DNA from: JAJPXI01 sp051867655
Lineage (GTDB): Bacteria; Bacillota; Clostridia; Oscillospirales; Oscillospiraceae
Assembly: GCA_051867655.1 (NCBI GenBank)
Contig: JBJDYV010000092.1
Coordinates: forward strand, 1 to 31,927
DNA: 31,927 nucleotides
Reading direction: 5' to 3'
Part shown: one piece after another, positions 1-7,691 of the stretch
Layout of the letters: each line of letters opens with the position of its first letter
Numbering within the stretch: position 1 is the stretch's first letter
The notes under the pieces: generated by a model
What the model was told of the DNA's origin: nothing
The model's input: only the letters and a program-made list of their open reading frames with translations
Databases searched by the model: none
Program-made: the position numbers and the translations under genes

Positions 1-2
1 TG

Positions 3-614
3 AACTATATCATCATCGGTGTGGTGCGCTGGCTCCAGGGCGGCCCGTGGGAGGGACGGCCCGGCTCCCAGATGATCCCCCAGTTCGATAAGTCGGCGGT
101 GCTGCCCAAGGTGCTGGGCGTCCATTGCGGCTGGATCATTGTGCTGGCGCTGACCGTGGTTATGTTTATCTATATGAAATACACCAAGCAGGGCTATGAG
201 ATCACGGTCATCGGTGAGAGTGAGAACACCGCCCGATACGCCGGCATGAACGTGGGCCGCATCATCATGCGCACCGTCTTCCTTTCGGGCGCCATCAGCG
301 GTCTGGTGGGCTTTATCGTGGCCTCGGGCTCCGACAACACCCTCTACGACGGCGTGGCCGCCGGCGTGGGCTTTACCGCCATCACAGTGGCCTGGCTGGC
401 CCAGCTCAATCCCTTCGCCATGGTGGGCATCTCCAGCCTGCTGGCGGTGCTGGAGAAGGGCGCCGATACTCTGCAGACCCGCATGGCGGTCCCCGCCTCC
501 ATCTCCGACATCATCACCGGCATCTTCCTGTTCTGTATGCTGGGGTGCGAGTTCTTTATCAACTATAAACTCATCTTCCGGGGACACACGGAGAAGGAGG
601 TGGCCGGTCAATGA
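3..614 (+). CDS. Nucleoside-type (YufP/BMP-family) ABC transporter permease, 5' truncated
   Basis: The reading frame is open from the left edge, so the N-terminus lies outside the window and 203 residues are visible. The protein is an inner-membrane permease of the branched-chain/BMP-nucleoside class. Visible features are a long hydrophobic segment (IIVLALTVVMFIYMKYTK), the conserved cytoplasmic stretch around GYEITVIGESENTARYAGMN, which resembles the coupling region of YufP/NupP-type permeases, and several further membrane segments rich in Gly and Ala. The stop overlaps the start of the next permease by 4 nt (ATGA), so the two are translationally coupled. Together they would form the membrane pair of a purine/pyrimidine nucleoside or BMP-lipoprotein-dependent importer; the ATPase and binding protein should lie to the left. 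A GTG at position 21 is not the real start, because codons upstream of it continue the same protein. Confidence 0.85.
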   Translation, partial: NYIIIGVVRWLQGGPWEGRPGSQMIPQFDKSAVLPKVLGVHCGWIIVLALTVVMFIYMKYTKQGYEITVIGESENTARYAGMNVGRIIMRTVFLSGAISGLVGFIVASGSDNTLYDGVAAGVGFTAITVAWLAQLNPFAMVGISSLLAVLEKGADTLQTRMAVPASISDIITGIFLFCMLGCEFFINYKLIFRGHTEKEVAGQ

Positions 615-1603
615 TCAACCAGAATGCATTTCTGCTGCTCCTGATGGCCGCTGTTCTGAACGGCACTCCCCTGCTCTTCGGCACTGTGGGCGAGATCCTG
701 TCAGAGAAGTCCGGCAACCTGAACCTGGGCGTCGAGGGCATGATGTTTATGGGCGGCGCTATGGGTCTGGGCGGCGCGTTCTACTATGAGATGGCCGCCG
801 GCGGCAATGCCAACGGCATCGTGGCTGTGATCCTGGCTATCGTCTTCTCCTTCCTGGGCGGCGCCATCGGCGCGCTGATCTACAGCTTCCTCACCATCAC
901 TCTGCGGGCCAACCAGAACGTGACCGGCCTGGCTCTGGCCATTTTCGGCACCGGCGCGGGCCAGTTTATCGGGGAATATATGCGCGTCAGCACCGGCGGC
1001 TATGTGTCGGTCAGCAACGGACTGAAGAACGCATTCGCCAACTCCCCCTTCCCGGCCGCCCTGCAGAAGCTGCCCGTGGTGGGGCCGCTGATCTTCGGCC
1101 ATAACATTTTCGTCTACCTGGGCCTGGCCATCGCCATTGCCATGGCGCTGTTTCTGAACAAGAGCCGTACCGGCCTGTACCTGCGGGCGGTGGGCGAGTC
1201 CCCCGCCACGGCGGACGCCGCCGGCATCAACGTCACTCGTTACAAGTATGTGGCCACTGTTTTGGGCGGCGGTATCTCCGCCATCGGCGGCATGGTTTAT
1301 ATCATGACCATCTCCGGCTGCGTGTGGAACCACGAGGGCCTGTCCGGCGAGGGCTGGCTGGCCGTGGCGCTGGTCATCTTCTGCCTGTGGCGGCCCCTGG
1401 GCGCCATCTGGGGCTCCATCCTGTTCGGCGCGCTGATGATCCTGTACCTGCGCCTGCCAATTGCCTTCATTCCTGACCAGCTGTACCGCATCCTGCCCTA
1501 TGTGATGACGGTGATCGTGCTGATCTTTACCAGCATGCGCAACAGCAAGGACAAGCAGCCGCCTGCAAGTTTGGGCCTGCCGTATTTCCGCGAGGACCGC
1601 TGA
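611..1603 (+). CDS. Nucleoside-type (YufQ/BMP-family) ABC transporter permease
   Basis: This is a 330-residue polytopic membrane protein of the YufQ/NupQ-type permease family, the usual partner of the preceding YufP-type permease. The N-terminal part contains TVGEILSEKSGNLNLGVEG, a hallmark of these permeases, followed by a Met/Gly-rich membrane segment. The coupling-loop motif appears as GLYLRAVGESPATADAAGIN near residue 195. Length is normal for the family. The start ATG overlaps the stop of the previous gene (ATGA), and no gene follows before a strong terminator, so this is the last gene of the operon. The substrate (nucleosides or a related small molecule) is inferred from family only. 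Confidence 0.88.
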   Translation: MINQNAFLLLLMAAVLNGTPLLFGTVGEILSEKSGNLNLGVEGMMFMGGAMGLGGAFYYEMAAGGNANGIVAVILAIVFSFLGGAIGALIYSFLTITLRANQNVTGLALAIFGTGAGQFIGEYMRVSTGGYVSVSNGLKNAFANSPFPAALQKLPVVGPLIFGHNIFVYLGLAIAIAMALFLNKSRTGLYLRAVGESPATADAAGINVTRYKYVATVLGGGISAIGGMVYIMTISGCVWNHEGLSGEGWLAVALVIFCLWRPLGAIWGSILFGALMILYLRLPIAFIPDQLYRILPYVMTVIVLIFTSMRNSKDKQPPASLGLPYFREDR

Positions 1604-1611
1604 ATTGCAAT

Positions 1612-1649
1612 AAAAAATCTCGCTGCAGCTTGTGCAGCGAGATTTTTTT
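1612..1649. terminator. Bidirectional intrinsic terminator between convergent genes
   Basis: A perfect 16-bp stem (1612-1627 with 1633-1648) encloses a 5-nt loop. It has six A at the left foot and seven T at the right foot, so it can act for both directions. It lies 8 nt after the YufQ-type permease stop and 5 nt beyond the prfC stop, ending both transcription units. Confidence 0.93.
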
Positions 1650-1654
1650 AGGAT

Positions 1655-3250
1655 TTAAAATTTTGTACCGCCGAACTCGGACAGGACCAGGCCCTTGTTG
1701 CGCTCCGCGGTGAAGTCGATGGCCCAGGCGGAGCCGAACAAAAGGAGTTGATTTCCCTTGTAGTCCTCCACCAGCTTGGTGTCCGAGCCCAGGATCAGCT
1801 CGTCCTCCTTCACCGGCTCGTCGGACTCGATCCAGCGCAGGTACTGGTAGGGCAGGCCCTCCATGTGCAGATCCACGCCGTACTCGCTCTTCATGCGGTA
1901 CTCGAACACGTCGAACTGCAGGGTGCCCACCACGCCCACATAGACCTCCTCCATGCCGGTGTAGGGGGGCTTGAAGATCTGGATGGCGCCCTCCTGAGCG
2001 ATCTGCTCGGCACCCTTGATGAACTGCTTGCGCTTCATGGTGTCCACCGGGCGCACCCGGCAGAAGTGCTCGGGGGCGAAGGTGGGGATGGGATCGAACT
2101 GAAACTTCTTGCCCGGAGCGCACAGGGTGTCGCCGATGGAGAAGATGCCGGGGTCGAACACGCCGATGATGTCGCCGGCGTAGGCCTCCTCAATGATCTC
2201 GCGCTCGGCGGCCATCAGCTGCTGGGGCCGGGACAGGCGGATCTTTTTGCCGCCCTGGACGTGGTAGACCTCCTTCTCCGCATCGAACCGGCCGGAGACC
2301 ACCCGCATGAAGGCGATGCGGTCCCGGTGGGCCTTGTTCATGTTGGCCTGGATCTTGAACACGAAGGCGGAGAAGTCGTCGTCCATGGAGTCGATGACCA
2401 GGTCTCCCGCCCTGCGGGGCAGCGGCGGCGTGGTCATGCGCAGGAACTCCTCCAGGAAGGGCTCCACGCCGAAGTTGGTCAGGGCGGAGCCGAAGAACAC
2501 GGGGGACAGCTTGCCGTGGCGCACCCGCTCCATGTCAAACTCGCAGGAGGCGCCGTCCAGCAGCTCCACATCGTCGGACAGCTGCTGATGCAGGCGCGCG
2601 CCGATCAGCTCGTCCAGATGGGGGTCGCCCAGCTCCACCTCGGTGGCGGTGGCGGCCTTGGAGCCGCCGTTGGAGGTGAAGTGGATGATCTTCTTGGAAC
2701 CGCGGTCGTATACGCCCTGGAAGTCCTTGCCGCAGCCGATGGGCCAGTTGACGGGGTAGGTCTCGATGCCCAGCTCCTTTTCCAGTTCCTCACACAGCTC
2801 GAAGGGGTCCCGGGCCTCCCGGTCCATCTTGTTGACGAAGGTGAAGATGGGAATGTCCCGCAGGGCGCAGACCTTGAACAGCTTTCGGGTCTGGGCCTCC
2901 ACGCCCTTGGCGGCGTCGATGACCATGACGGCGCTGTCGGCGGCCATCAGGGTGCGGTAGGTGTCCTCGGAGAAGTCCTGGTGGCCGGGGGTATCCAGAA
3001 TGTTGATGCAGAAGCCCTCGTACTGGAACTGCATGACCGACGAGGTGACGGAAATACCGCGCTGCTTCTCGATCTCCATCCAGTCGGAGGTGGCGGCGCG
3101 GGCGTTCTTTTTGCCCTTGACCACGCCCGCCTGGGCGATGGCTCCGCCGTAGAGCAGGAATTTTTCGGTCAGGGTTGTTTTACCGGCGTCGGGGTGGGAG
3201 ATAATGGCAAACGTGCGGCGCCGGGAGATTTCAGATTCGTATTGAGACAT
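1655..3250 (-). CDS. prfC: Peptide chain release factor 3 (RF3)
   Basis: This is a 531-residue translational GTPase, the usual length for RF3 (E. coli has 529). RF3 recycles RF1/RF2 from the ribosome after peptide release. GTP-binding motifs are visible in order: G1 SHPDAGKTT at residues 18-26, the RF3-typical DWMEIEKQRGISVTSSVMQF stretch at 56-75, G3 DTPGH at 86-90 and G4 NKMD at 140-143. The C-terminal half carries the RF3-specific domains, including VGVVGTLQFDVFEYR, which separates it from EF-G. The start ATG at 3250 is preceded by GGAGG at a normal distance. It is a single-gene unit convergent with the permease operon, with a strong upstream promoter and an unusually long leader. Confidence 0.97.
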   Translation of the reverse strand: MSQYESEISRRRTFAIISHPDAGKTTLTEKFLLYGGAIAQAGVVKGKKNARAATSDWMEIEKQRGISVTSSVMQFQYEGFCINILDTPGHQDFSEDTYRTLMAADSAVMVIDAAKGVEAQTRKLFKVCALRDIPIFTFVNKMDREARDPFELCEELEKELGIETYPVNWPIGCGKDFQGVYDRGSKKIIHFTSNGGSKAATATEVELGDPHLDELIGARLHQQLSDDVELLDGASCEFDMERVRHGKLSPVFFGSALTNFGVEPFLEEFLRMTTPPLPRRAGDLVIDSMDDDFSAFVFKIQANMNKAHRDRIAFMRVVSGRFDAEKEVYHVQGGKKIRLSRPQQLMAAEREIIEEAYAGDIIGVFDPGIFSIGDTLCAPGKKFQFDPIPTFAPEHFCRVRPVDTMKRKQFIKGAEQIAQEGAIQIFKPPYTGMEEVYVGVVGTLQFDVFEYRMKSEYGVDLHMEGLPYQYLRWIESDEPVKEDELILGSDTKLVEDYKGNQLLLFGSAWAIDFTAERNKGLVLSEFGGTKF

Positions 3251-3479
3251 GGAATGACCTCCAGATGAAAGTTAGGTGAGGTGCCATCATCGACCGTCGC
3301 GCCGAGGGGCGCGTGAATTCGAGCCGGATGGCGAGAATTCCCGCAGGGCGGATTCACTCCGCCCGAGGATTTCAAAAAACGGGAACCCCGGGAAAGCCAA
3401 AGGCTTTTCAGGGACAGGTGATGGCGTATTGTGACAAGAGGCTTCCCTCCACATACATTAATATAAAGTAACAGACATT
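3251..3479 (-). promoter_or_regulatory. Long structured 5' leader of prfC
   Basis: About 225 nt separate the prfC promoter from its start codon, with no supportable gene. Read on the minus strand it holds a 6-bp hairpin with an AAA/TTT-type loop (3393-3407), a short GC hairpin (3380-3390) directly followed by six T (3379-3374), a 7-bp hairpin (3346-3364) and a 6-bp GC hairpin (3298-3313). The short stem plus T tract could permit early termination, but the stem is only 4 bp. I do not recognise a known riboswitch class. Confidence 0.35.
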
Positions 3480-3508
3480 ACTATATCATAGTTTTTTGCA
3501 CCGGACAA
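3480..3508 (-). promoter_or_regulatory. Sigma-A-type promoter for prfC
   Basis: On the minus strand a -35 box TTGTCC (3508-3503) and a -10 box TATAGT (3485-3480) are separated by exactly 17 nt, inside a locally AT-rich stretch. It is divergent from the tRNA promoter; the two -35 boxes are 20 bp apart. Transcription would start near 3473 and give the long prfC leader. Confidence 0.7.
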
Positions 3509-3528
3509 GGGGAAAAGTAAAAAAGGTG

Positions 3529-3557
3529 TTGACAAATGGGGTGAGGAGCGGTATAAT
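3529..3557 (+). promoter_or_regulatory. Consensus sigma-A promoter for tRNA-Val
   Basis: TTGACA at 3529-3534 and TATAAT at 3552-3557 are both perfect consensus boxes with a 17-nt spacer. The mature tRNA begins 16 nt after the -10 box, as expected for a strongly expressed stable RNA. Confidence 0.93.
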
Positions 3558-3572
3558 AACTCTCGCTGATTC

Positions 3573-3649
3573 GGACGATTAGCTCAGCTGGTATGAGCAT
3601 CCGCTTGACGTGCGGGAGGTCACAGGTTCAAGTCCTGTATCGTCCACCA
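3573..3649 (+). tRNA. tRNA-Val (anticodon GAC), CCA encoded
   Basis: The full cloverleaf can be folded by eye. The 7-bp acceptor stem pairs GGACGAT (3573-3579) with ATCGTCC (3639-3645), followed by discriminator A and an encoded CCA (3647-3649). The D stem is GCTC/GAGC, the anticodon stem is TCCGC/GCGGG with one G-U pair, and the 7-nt loop TTGACGT gives anticodon GAC, which reads GUC/GUU valine codons. The T stem is ACAGG/CCTGT with loop TTCAAGT. The gene is transcribed alone from a consensus promoter and closed by its own terminator. Confidence 0.96.
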
Positions 3650-3657
3650 TAATGAAG

Positions 3658-3692
3658 AACTCCCGTTGCTTCCTCGCAGCGGGAGTTTTTTT
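3658..3692 (+). terminator. Intrinsic terminator of tRNA-Val
   Basis: A 12-bp stem (3658-3669 with 3676-3687, one G-T pair) with loop TTCCTC runs into seven T (3686-3692). It starts 9 nt after the CCA end and precedes the Shine-Dalgarno site of the next gene, so the hydrolase gene probably depends on read-through or on a promoter I cannot see. Confidence 0.9.
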
Positions 3693-3717
3693 ATTTGATT
3701 TTAGGAGGAACCGGAGC

Positions 3718-4536
3718 ATGATCCACGAAGTTTTGACCGCGGAGCAATTTGCACCCGCACTGGCGGGAAAAAGCGGTGCTGTGCTGAAGACCTACGCCCG
3801 GCCGCAGGAGGGCTTTCTGGCGGAGGAAGGCGGGCGCTGGGGCGTGATCGTCCTGCCCGGCGGCGGCTACCAGGTGAACGCCAAAAGCGAGGGCGAGCCT
3901 ATCGCCCTGGCCTTTCTGGGCGCGGGGGTGCAGGCGTTTTTACTGGAGTACAGCGTGGCTCCCGCCCGCTGGCCCCAGGCGCTGCTGGAGACGGCGTCGG
4001 CCATCGCCTGGCTGCGGGAAAACGCGGGGCGTTACGGCGTGGCCCCGGATAAAATCGCCGTGTGCGGCTTCTCCGCCGGGGGGCACCTGGCCGGCTGCGC
4101 CGCCAACCTGTGGAATAGCCCGGTTGTTGAGACGAAGCTGGGGTTGACGGGTGAGCAGGCCCGGCCCGACGCTGCCATCCTGTGCTATCCCGTCATCACC
4201 ATGGGACGCTTCGGCAGCGATATGACCCGGAGCAACCTGTTCGGCGGGGAAGCGGTGGTGAAGGGGACCTCCCTGGAGCAGAGCGTGACCGACCGCAACC
4301 CGCCCACCTTCCTGTGGGCCACATATACCGACGGCTCGGTGCCGGTGGAGAACTCCCTGCTGTACGCCAACGCCCTGCGCAGCCATGATGTGCCCTTTGA
4401 ACTGCACATCTTCGGAAAGGGCCCCCACGCCATGGGCCTTGCCACCGGGGAGAGCGCCTGGCAGGCGGATCACACCGACGCGCAGGCGTCCGTCTGGCAT
4501 CCCCTCTGCGTCAGCTGGCTGAAGGGACTGAAATAA
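3718..4536 (+). CDS. Alpha/beta hydrolase, acetyl-esterase/lipase-like
   Basis: This is a 272-residue soluble alpha/beta hydrolase of the acetyl esterase (Aes/BD-FAE-like) group. The oxyanion-hole motif is seen as LPGGGY in place of the classical HGGG. The nucleophile elbow GFSAGG carries the catalytic Ser, an Asp is likely in the TDGSVPVEN region, and the catalytic His is in GPHAMGL near the C-terminus. The ATG at 3718 is chosen because AGGAGG (3703-3708) sits 9 nt upstream; the frame also runs upstream through the tRNA and its terminator, which cannot be coding. No signal peptide, so it acts in the cytoplasm, possibly on acetylated sugars or other small esters; the substrate cannot be read from sequence. 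The next gene follows after one base and is probably cotranscribed. Confidence 0.85.
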   Translation: MIHEVLTAEQFAPALAGKSGAVLKTYARPQEGFLAEEGGRWGVIVLPGGGYQVNAKSEGEPIALAFLGAGVQAFLLEYSVAPARWPQALLETASAIAWLRENAGRYGVAPDKIAVCGFSAGGHLAGCAANLWNSPVVETKLGLTGEQARPDAAILCYPVITMGRFGSDMTRSNLFGGEAVVKGTSLEQSVTDRNPPTFLWATYTDGSVPVENSLLYANALRSHDVPFELHIFGKGPHAMGLATGESAWQADHTDAQASVWHPLCVSWLKGLK

Positions 4537-4537
4537 G

Positions 4538-5254
4538 ATGAAAACCGTGCTCATTACCGGCGCCAGCCGGGGGATCGGCGCGGCCTGCGCCCGGAAATTT
4601 GCCGCCGAGGGCTGCCGCGTGGCCATCAACTACAGCCAGTCCCGCCAACAGGCGGAGGCTCTGGCGGAGGAATTGGGTGGCATCGCGGTCCAGGCCGATG
4701 TGGCGGACCCCGTCCAGGTCCAGAAAATGGTTGACACTGTGTTGGATAAATTTTGTCAACTTGACATTTTGGTGTGCAACGCCGGGGTGTCCCACGTGGG
4801 TCTTCTCAGCGATATGACCGATGCCGAATGGCGGCGGCTCTTCGCGGTCAATGTGGATGGAGTGTTCCACTGCTGCCGGGCGGTCATCCCCCATTTCGTC
4901 CACCGCAAAAGCGGGCGGATCGTGACCGTGTCTTCCATGTGGGGACAGGTGGGAGCTTCCTGCGAGGCGGCCTATTCCGCCTCCAAGGCGGCGGTGATCG
5001 GTCTGACCCGCGCTCTGGCCAAAGAGCTTGGACCGTCGGGAATTTCAGCCAATTGTGTGGCCCCCGGGGTGATCGACACCGATATGAACCGGGCGCTGAG
5101 CGCTCAGGACCGGGAGGCATTAAAGGAGGAGACACCTCTGGAACGGATCGGCACGGCCGCCCAGGTGGCCGACGCGGTCTGGTTTTTCAGCGGCGGACAG
5201 TCCGACTTCATTACGGGCCAGGTGCTGGGCGTCAACGGCGGGCTGGTCATCTAA
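4538..5254 (+). CDS. SDR-family NAD(P)-dependent oxidoreductase (FabG/YmfI-like)
   Basis: This is a 238-residue classical short-chain dehydrogenase/reductase. The N-terminal nucleotide-binding motif TGASRGIG is at about residues 7-14, the NAG motif is in VCNAGVSHVG, catalytic Ser is in VSSMWG, and the YSASK motif carries the catalytic Tyr and Lys. The C-terminal part has the usual PGVIDTDMN and a final TGQVLGVNGG. Such proteins are commonly called 3-oxoacyl-ACP reductase (FabG). The related EF-P 5-aminopentanone reductase (YmfI-type) is an equally credible identity in Firmicutes. No other fatty-acid gene is adjacent, which weakens the FabG reading. The start lies one base after the hydrolase stop, without a strong separate ribosome site, suggesting coupling. 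A short AT-rich stretch within the gene (about 4740-4772) stands out. Confidence 0.85.
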   Translation: MKTVLITGASRGIGAACARKFAAEGCRVAINYSQSRQQAEALAEELGGIAVQADVADPVQVQKMVDTVLDKFCQLDILVCNAGVSHVGLLSDMTDAEWRRLFAVNVDGVFHCCRAVIPHFVHRKSGRIVTVSSMWGQVGASCEAAYSASKAAVIGLTRALAKELGPSGISANCVAPGVIDTDMNRALSAQDREALKEETPLERIGTAAQVADAVWFFSGGQSDFITGQVLGVNGGLVI

Positions 5255-5355
5255 GCACACGGCGCGGACGGAAAAGACGGGAAAAATCGCGCGAATTTCG
5301 TCAAAAGTGCCAGAAACAGGGCCGTGCTGTATGCGGCCTTGTGCAATAATGAGGG

Positions 5356-5384
5356 TTGACAAATTCCGAACGGTCGAATATAAT
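5356..5384 (+). promoter_or_regulatory. Perfect-consensus sigma-A promoter of the first Liv operon
   Basis: TTGACA (5356-5361) and TATAAT (5379-5384) are separated by exactly 17 nt. An 8-bp inverted repeat, GTTGACAA (5355-5362) and TTGTCAAC (5384-5391), brackets the core promoter with 21 bp between its arms, so an operator overlapping both boxes is possible. The coding start follows 31 nt after the -10 box. The rest of the 5255-5415 gap shows nothing else I can support. Confidence 0.9.
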
Positions 5385-5415
5385 TGTCAACAATCTAAAA
5401 GGAGGTACATTTGAA

Positions 5416-6642
5416 ATGAAAAAGACTCGCATTCTGGCTCTGCTCATGGCTCTGGTCATGTGCTTCGGCCTGATGGCCGGCTGCTCCAAGGATAATAACT
5501 CCGGCAGCAACGACACTCCCAACAGCTCTTCTTCCGACAAGGGCAATGATTCCGCCGCGGGCGGCACCATCAAGATCGCCCTGATCGCCAACACCACCGG
5601 CGACTACGCCCAGTACGGTATCCCCGTGCGCAACGGCGCCATGCTGTACATTGACCAGCTGAACGCCAACGGCGGCATCAACGGCAAGACCATCGAGGTC
5701 CTGGAGTATGACGACAAGGGCGACGGCATCGAGGCCGTCAACTCCTTCAATCAGGCTATGGACAAGGGCATCACCGCTGTCATCGGCTCCGTCCTGACCG
5801 GTGCTACCGTCACCCTGGCCGACGCTACTTACCCGAAGAACATGCCCCAGATCACCGCTTCCGCCACCGCCGCCGGCGTGACCGTGATGGAAGACGGCAC
5901 CGTCCGTACCAACGTGTTCCGCTCCTGCTTTATCGACCCCTTCCAGGGCGAGAAGATGGCTGACTATGCCGTCAACAAGCTGGGCGCCAAGACCGCCGCG
6001 ATCCTGTATGAGAGCGGCAGCGACTACTCCGAGGGCCTGAAGGACGCTTTCGTGGAGAAGGCGAAGGAGCTGGGCCTGGAGATCGTGGCCAACGAGGCTT
6101 TTGCCACCGGCGACAAGGACTTCAACGCGCAGATGACCAAGATTGCCGGCCAGAACCCCGATGTGGTGTTCATGCCCATCTACTACGGTGAGGCCGGTCT
6201 GGCCATCACCCAGGGCCGTCAGGCTGGCCTGACCGCCACCGTTCTGGGCGGCGACGGCTTCGGCGGCATCAAGGATTACGCCACCGCCGAGGACCTGGAA
6301 GGCACCGTCTACTGCTCCGGCTACGCTCCCGGCACCGAGTCCGTGGCCCAGTTCGAGACTGACTATGAGGCTGCTTACGGTGAGCCTGTTCCCAACATGT
6401 TTGCTCCTCTGGCCTACGACGCCGCCATGCTGATGTGCGAGGCTCTGAAGGCCGCTGAGGATGCCGGCCTGGAGGCTGGTACCGACGAGTACAAGCAGGC
6501 TGTCATCGATGCTCTGGCCGCCACCGACGGTGTGGAGGGCATCACCGGCTCCTACACCTTCGACGAGTCCAACAACCCCATCAAGTCTGCCGCTATGATC
6601 GAGCTGCAGGGCGGCGAGGAGAAGTTCACCGAGCTGTATTAA
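5416..6642 (+). CDS. Branched-chain amino acid-type ABC substrate-binding lipoprotein (LivJ/LivK family), first system
   Basis: This is a 408-residue extracellular lipoprotein of the type-I periplasmic-binding-protein fold (Peripla_BP_6, LivJ/LivK class), which captures branched-chain or related amino acids and hands them to LivHM. The N-terminus has Lys residues, a hydrophobic core and the lipobox LMAGC, with Cys at residue 21 for lipidation. A low-complexity Ser/Asn/Asp linker follows. The mature domain starts with TIKIALIANTTGDYAQYG, contains GIPVRNGAMLYIDQLNANGG, typical of the family, and the AILYESGSDYSEG and PDVVFMPIYYGEAG blocks. ATG 5416 is chosen because GGAGG (5401-5405) lies 10 nt upstream; the frame continues upstream but would overlap the promoter. 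It is the first gene of SBP-H-M-G-F and is followed by a strong stem-loop. Confidence 0.9.
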   Translation: MKKTRILALLMALVMCFGLMAGCSKDNNSGSNDTPNSSSSDKGNDSAAGGTIKIALIANTTGDYAQYGIPVRNGAMLYIDQLNANGGINGKTIEVLEYDDKGDGIEAVNSFNQAMDKGITAVIGSVLTGATVTLADATYPKNMPQITASATAAGVTVMEDGTVRTNVFRSCFIDPFQGEKMADYAVNKLGAKTAAILYESGSDYSEGLKDAFVEKAKELGLEIVANEAFATGDKDFNAQMTKIAGQNPDVVFMPIYYGEAGLAITQGRQAGLTATVLGGDGFGGIKDYATAEDLEGTVYCSGYAPGTESVAQFETDYEAAYGEPVPNMFAPLAYDAAMLMCEALKAAEDAGLEAGTDEYKQAVIDALAATDGVEGITGSYTFDESNNPIKSAAMIELQGGEEKFTELY

Positions 6643-6668
6643 TCCGCATTTGATCGACTCAGACCCGT

Positions 6669-6717
6669 GCGGGGGGAAGCCACTCTTCCCCCCGCATTTG
6701 TCCTTATATTTAAGGAC
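6669..6717 (+). promoter_or_regulatory. Intercistronic stem-loops after the first Liv binding-protein gene
   Basis: A perfect 11-bp GC-rich stem (6669-6679 with 6685-6695, 5-nt loop) is followed at once by a second 7-bp hairpin (6700-6706 with 6711-6717, loop TATT). Only a short T run follows the first stem, so it looks like an attenuating or mRNA-stabilising element rather than a full terminator. It would let the binding protein be made in excess over the permease genes downstream. Confidence 0.7.
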
Positions 6718-6800
6718 GTTCAATGGATGCCTCCGGGCGGATGGAGCTGTCCATTGGCCGTCCGTGATTGAAAAAAGAGTGAGAGAAAGGGCGTGACGTA

Positions 6801-7682
6801 ATGTCCTATTTTTTCAGCCAGGCGATCAACGGACTCCAGCTGGGGTCCATTTACGCACTGGTGGCACTGGGCTACAGCATGGTGTACGGCATCATTCTGC
6901 TGCTGAACTTTGCCCACGGCGACATCATTATGGTGGGCGCCTATGTGACCTTCTTTGCCGTAGTCAGCTTTGACCTGAACCCCCTGTTGGCGGTGGTGCT
7001 GGCGGTGCTGGCGTGCACGCTGCTGGGCGTGGTCATTGAGAAGGTGGCCTACACTCCCCTGCGCTCCGCCCCCCGGCTGAGCCTGCTGATCACCGCCATC
7101 GGCATCTCCTTCCTGCTGGAGTACGGCGCGCAGCTGGTCTTCGGCGCCGACACCAAGAGCATGGTGCAGAAGCCCCTGATCTCCGGCAGCCTGAGCCTGG
7201 GCGGCACCAGCATCAGCCTGTCCGCCCTGATCACCATCGTGGTGTCCGTGATCGCGATGATCGCCCTGACCTTCCTGGTCCAGAAGACCAAACTGGGCAA
7301 GGCCATGCGTGCTGTTTCTGAGGATATGGGGGCCGCCCAGCTCATGGGCATCTCCCTGAACAAGACCATCTCCTTCACCTTTGCCGTGGGCTCCGCCCTG
7401 GCGGGCATCGGCGCGGTGCTTCACATCGGCTCCTACTATCAGGCCAGCCCCATGATGGGCTCCATGCTGGGCCTGAAGGCTTTCGTGGCCGCCGTTCTGG
7501 GCGGCATCGGCTCCATCCCCGGCGCTATGATCGGCGGTTTCGTGATCGGTATTGTGGAGACCTTGGTCACTGCCGCCGGCCTGTCCACCTGGAAGGACGG
7601 CGTGGTGTTCGCCATCCTGATCGTCGTGCTGCTCGTCAAGCCCACGGGAATCCTGGGCCGGCCCATGACTGAGAAAGTGTAA
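6801..7682 (+). CDS. livH: Branched-chain amino acid ABC transporter permease LivH, first system
   Basis: This 293-residue polytopic membrane protein is of the LivH class. The N-terminal QLGSIYALVALGYSMVYGI followed by LLNFAHGDI is the hallmark of LivH. The coupling segment is seen in GKAMRAVSEDMGAAQLMGI at about residues 168-186, and the C-terminal GSIPGAMIGGFVIGIVETL is typical. It forms the translocation pore with the LivM encoded next, 9 nt downstream. Length is normal (E. coli LivH has 308). The region before the start has only a weak purine-rich ribosome site, consistent with lower expression than the binding protein. Confidence 0.93.
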   Translation: MSYFFSQAINGLQLGSIYALVALGYSMVYGIILLLNFAHGDIIMVGAYVTFFAVVSFDLNPLLAVVLAVLACTLLGVVIEKVAYTPLRSAPRLSLLITAIGISFLLEYGAQLVFGADTKSMVQKPLISGSLSLGGTSISLSALITIVVSVIAMIALTFLVQKTKLGKAMRAVSEDMGAAQLMGISLNKTISFTFAVGSALAGIGAVLHIGSYYQASPMMGSMLGLKAFVAAVLGGIGSIPGAMIGGFVIGIVETLVTAAGLSTWKDGVVFAILIVVLLVKPTGILGRPMTEKV

Positions 7683-7691
7683 GGGGGCGGA

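Noticed and set aside
1748..3268. Plus-strand open frame of 506 codons opposite prfC
   Set aside because: RF3 on the minus strand has all GTPase motifs; the opposite frame is low-complexity (His, Leu, Gly, Val).
3573..3649. Assignment of the tRNA as tRNA-Asp, because the loop begins TTG and the D-arm sequence looks similar
   Set aside because: The 7-nt anticodon loop is TTGACGT, which places GAC at positions 34-36, so the tRNA is for valine.
3610..3717. N-terminal extension of the alpha/beta hydrolase
   Set aside because: The extension would be translated from the tRNA-Val gene and its terminator; AGGAGG before ATG 3718 marks the real start.
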